This document shows positions 61,495 through 64,000 of a DNA stretch of 64,000 nt, one piece after another. Origin of the DNA: DAOTXS01 sp034435055 (lineage in GTDB: Bacteria; Chloroflexota; Anaerolineae; UBA4142). The stretch spans positions 62,001-126,000 of the forward strand of contig DAOTXS010000097.1 in assembly GCA_034435055.1 (NCBI GenBank), written 5' to 3'. A program made the position numbers and the translations under genes. Positions within the stretch are counted from its first letter, which is position 1. Each line of letters begins with the position of its first letter. Below the pieces are notes generated by a model that was not told the DNA's origin, made no database searches, and saw nothing but the letters and a program-made list of their open reading frames with translations.

Positions 61495-64000
61495 CTTCTC
61501 AACAAATCCGCAAAACCTTTCTCGATTATTTCAAGCGCCGCAAGCACACGATTGTTGCGAGTTCATCGCTGATTCCCGCTGGCGATCCGACCCTCTTGTT
61601 CACGAACGCCGGCATGGTGCAGTTCAAAGACACCTTCCTGGGCTTGGAAAAACGCGATTACGTTCGCGCGACGACGGCGCAAAAATGTATGCGCGTTTCG
61701 GGCAAACACAACGATTTGGAGAACGTGGGTCCTTCGCCGCGCCATCACACCTTTTTTGAGATGCTCGGCAACTTTTCGTTCGGCGATTATTTCAAAAAGG
61801 AGGCAATCGAGTACGCCTGGGATTTGCTGGTCAATCATCTTGAACTTGACCCAGCGCGGTTGTGGTTCACCATTTTCGAAGGCGATGATCAAGTGCCGGC
61901 AGACGAAGAAGCCGCCGAGTTGTGGGTCAAAGTCGGCGCGCCGCCGGAACGCATTCGACGATTTGGACGCAAGGATAATTTCTGGCAGATGGGGGAAACC
62001 GGTCCGTGCGGTCCGTGTTCCGAAATTCATTACTACTTGGGACCCCATCCTAAAAATCCCAAATACAATCGCGTCGAGTACGTCAACGGCGACGGCGACG
62101 AGCAAGTCGAAATTTGGAATCTTGTCTTTATGCAATTCAATCGATTCCAAGATGGCGATACCTTCAAGCTAACGCCTTTGCCCAAGCCTTCGGTGGACAC
62201 CGGTTCTGGGATGGAGCGCTTGACAATGGCGTTGCAAGCGAAACCCTCGACGTACGACACCGATCTCTTCAAACCGGTTCTCGAACGCACACGCAAATTG
62301 CTGGGGCAAGACAAAGCGACGATGGAAAAACGCATCGCGTCGTACCGTGTCATCGCCGATCATTCGCGTGCGGTTGCGTTTCTCACCGCCGATGGCGTGA
62401 TTCCCGGCAATGAGGGGCGCAATTATATCTTACGTTTGATTCTGCGCCGCGCCGCGCGCCATGGCCAATTGCTCGGTTTCAACGAACCATTCCTCACGCA
62501 AGTTTTGCCCACCGTCATCGAGGTGATGGGCGATCAATATCCCGAACTCGTCAAGCGCCGGGATGCGATTATGAAGATCACGTTGCAAGAGGAAGAGCGT
62601 TTCCAAAAAACACTCAAGAGTGGTTCGGCGATGCTGGAAGATTTGGTCGCCGATTTGAAGGCGAAAGGCAAAACGCAAATTCCCGGCGCGGAGGCATTCA
62701 AACTGCACGACACGTACGGCTTTGCGTTGGAACTCACGCGCGATTACGCTCGCGAATTTGGAATGACCGTTGATGAAGCCGGCTTTCGCAAAGCGATGGA
62801 TGAACAAGCCGAGCGTTCGCGTGCCACCTCGAAAATCGGCGCGGTCGATGATAAAGGGGAGCAGTTGTATCGCGATACGCTCGATGAACTGGTGGCATCG
62901 GAACGCATCGCGCCTGCCGGTGTTGTGCACGACCCGTACAGCGGCACGGATTTGGCGACGACGGTCGCCGGCTTTTTGCGCGACGGCAATCTCACCGACC
63001 AAGTGAAAGCCGGCGATCAAGTGGAAGTGATTCTCCCCAAGACGTGCTTCTACGTAGAGTCGGGCGGGCAGGTGAGCGATGTGGGGCGCATCGTGAGATA
63101 TGCCGGCGTTGCGGACGGCGCAGAAACCGAAGAGGCGAACGTCGAGTGGGCAATTGAAATCACGGACGCGCGCAAACCGATTCCCGGGTTGATTGTGCAC
63201 GTCGGCAAAGTATTGAAAGGCAATCCGCGCGTCGGTGATTCTGTTGTGGCTGAAGTCGATCGTTTGCGACGCTGGGACATTATGCGCAATCACACGGCGA
63301 CGCATCTTTTGCATCGCGAGTTGCGCTACGTTTTGGGTGAACACGTGCAACAAGCCGGCTCGCTGGTTGCGCCGGAGCGTTTCCGTTTTGATTTCGCGCA
63401 CAATGCAATGGTTACGCAAGACGAACTCGACCGCATCGAAGAAATGGTGAACGATGCAATTCTGGCGGATTTGCCGGTCGCGCCGTTCGAGATGAGTTAT
63501 CAAGAGGCAACCGCCGGCGGCGCAATGGCGTTGTTCACGGAAAAGTACGGCGATCGCGTGCGCGTGATGAAAATCGGCGATCCGAAAAAGCCATTCAGCC
63601 AAGAGTTGTGCGGCGGCACGCACGTGTCGCGCACGAGCCAGATTGGTTCGTTCCACATTTTGTCGGAATCATCGGTAGGTGCTGGGTTGCGTCGCATCGA
63701 AGCGACGACCGGGCGCGGCGTGAGCAAATTGCTTGCGGATGGGCTGGGACGCTTGGAACGCACGGCGGCGTACTTGCGCGTCTCGCCGGAACAGGTCGAT
63801 CACAAAGTGCTTGAGCTGATGAGCGAGCGCGAGGCGCAACAAAAAGAAATCGAACGATTACGCCGCGAGCTGGCAATGCGCGAAGTTGGCAAATTGCTCG
63901 ACCGGGTTCAACAAGTCGATGGTGTGTCAGTCCTTTCGGCGCAAGTTGAAGCGGCGAACGCCGATATGTTGCGCGAAATCGGCGATTGGCTCAAAGACAA
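61495..64000 (+). CDS. alaS: alanine--tRNA ligase, 3' end cut by the window
   Basis: At least 835 codons from ATG 61495 (AAGGA eight bases upstream) to the window edge; the family is about 870-900 long, so little is missing. The class II core begins RKTFLDYFKRRKHTIVASSS, with TNAGMVQFKD, MRVSGKHNDLENVG and motif-2-like ETGPCGPCSEIHY. The editing domain has NHTATHLLH and the distal CGGTHVSRT, both zinc sites intact. The C-terminal region shows a start of the oligomerisation coiled coil (LMSEREAQQKEIERL). Charges tRNA-Ala and edits mischarged Ser/Gly. Confidence 0.95.

Noticed and set aside
62430..63656. 408-codon minus-strand frame in alaS
   Set aside because: Antisense shadow; the plus strand encodes intact AlaRS core and editing motifs.

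Overview
The window looks like a chromosomal piece of a Chloroflexota bacterium (Anaerolineae-like), at moderate GC. This is inferred from the Chlor_Arch_YYY/DUF2298 and Agl23-type membrane proteins, archaeal-type AspRS behind a T-box, type 2 IPP isomerase, a fused FbpB-type permease, and many short palindromic intergenic repeats. I see no rRNA, tRNA, CRISPR array, transposase or prophage gene.

Layout. (1) 0.2-22.1 kb, all minus strand: a twelve-gene, tightly coupled surface-glycan or glycoprotein operon. It encodes two flippase-like proteins, four giant GT-C/DUF2298 membrane proteins, a GT4 glycosyltransferase, a methyltransferase, a nucleotide-sugar epimerase and two exported proteins. Many stops and starts overlap as ATGA, GTGA or TTGA. 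(2) 22.2-23.9 kb: a PIG-L deacetylase and an aldo/keto reductase, convergent on a terminator. (3) 24.0-34.0 kb, plus strand: a complete membrane-bound uptake [NiFe] hydrogenase locus with small and large subunits, cytochrome b, protease, cytochrome c and hypA-F-C-D-E. It is bracketed by two copies of a roughly 110-bp repeat in opposite orientation. (4) 34.3-39.6 kb, minus: an Fe(III)-type ABC importer and an orphan ORF. (5) 39.6-43.3 kb: a DUF89 protein, a YbjQ protein, a LysM/M23 lipoprotein and a CarD regulator. (6) 43.4-49.4 kb: T-box-controlled AspRS, tryptophanase, a YdeI-like protein, and GGPP synthase with IDI-2. (7) 49.5-53.4 kb, plus: ACP, a Lon-N protein, then the molybdopterin genes mobA, fdhD and moeA. 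(8) 53.4-60.3 kb, plus: a candidate undescribed oxidoreductase system. It holds a NarX-like kinase with two CxxCH motifs, a NarL-like regulator, a degenerate stand-alone receiver, a Tat-targeted four-cluster ferredoxin ending in CxxCH, a tungsten-type aldehyde:ferredoxin oxidoreductase, and an unrecognised protein made of three ~85-residue repeats. (9) 60.3-64.0 kb: an exported lipid-binding-like protein (minus) and alaS, cut by the window end.

How the parts fit. The hydrogenase locus would oxidise H2 and feed the quinone pool through cytochrome b. The molybdopterin genes directly upstream of the AOR module plausibly serve its cofactor pathway, and the sensor kinase would couple AOR expression to redox or respiratory state.

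Two patterns cut across genes. Palindromic repeat families recur between genes and also sit in frame inside conserved genes, three times in hypF and twice in each DUF2298 gene, like Rickettsia palindromic elements. Terminator-like hairpins sit in the 5' leaders of several independent transcription units.
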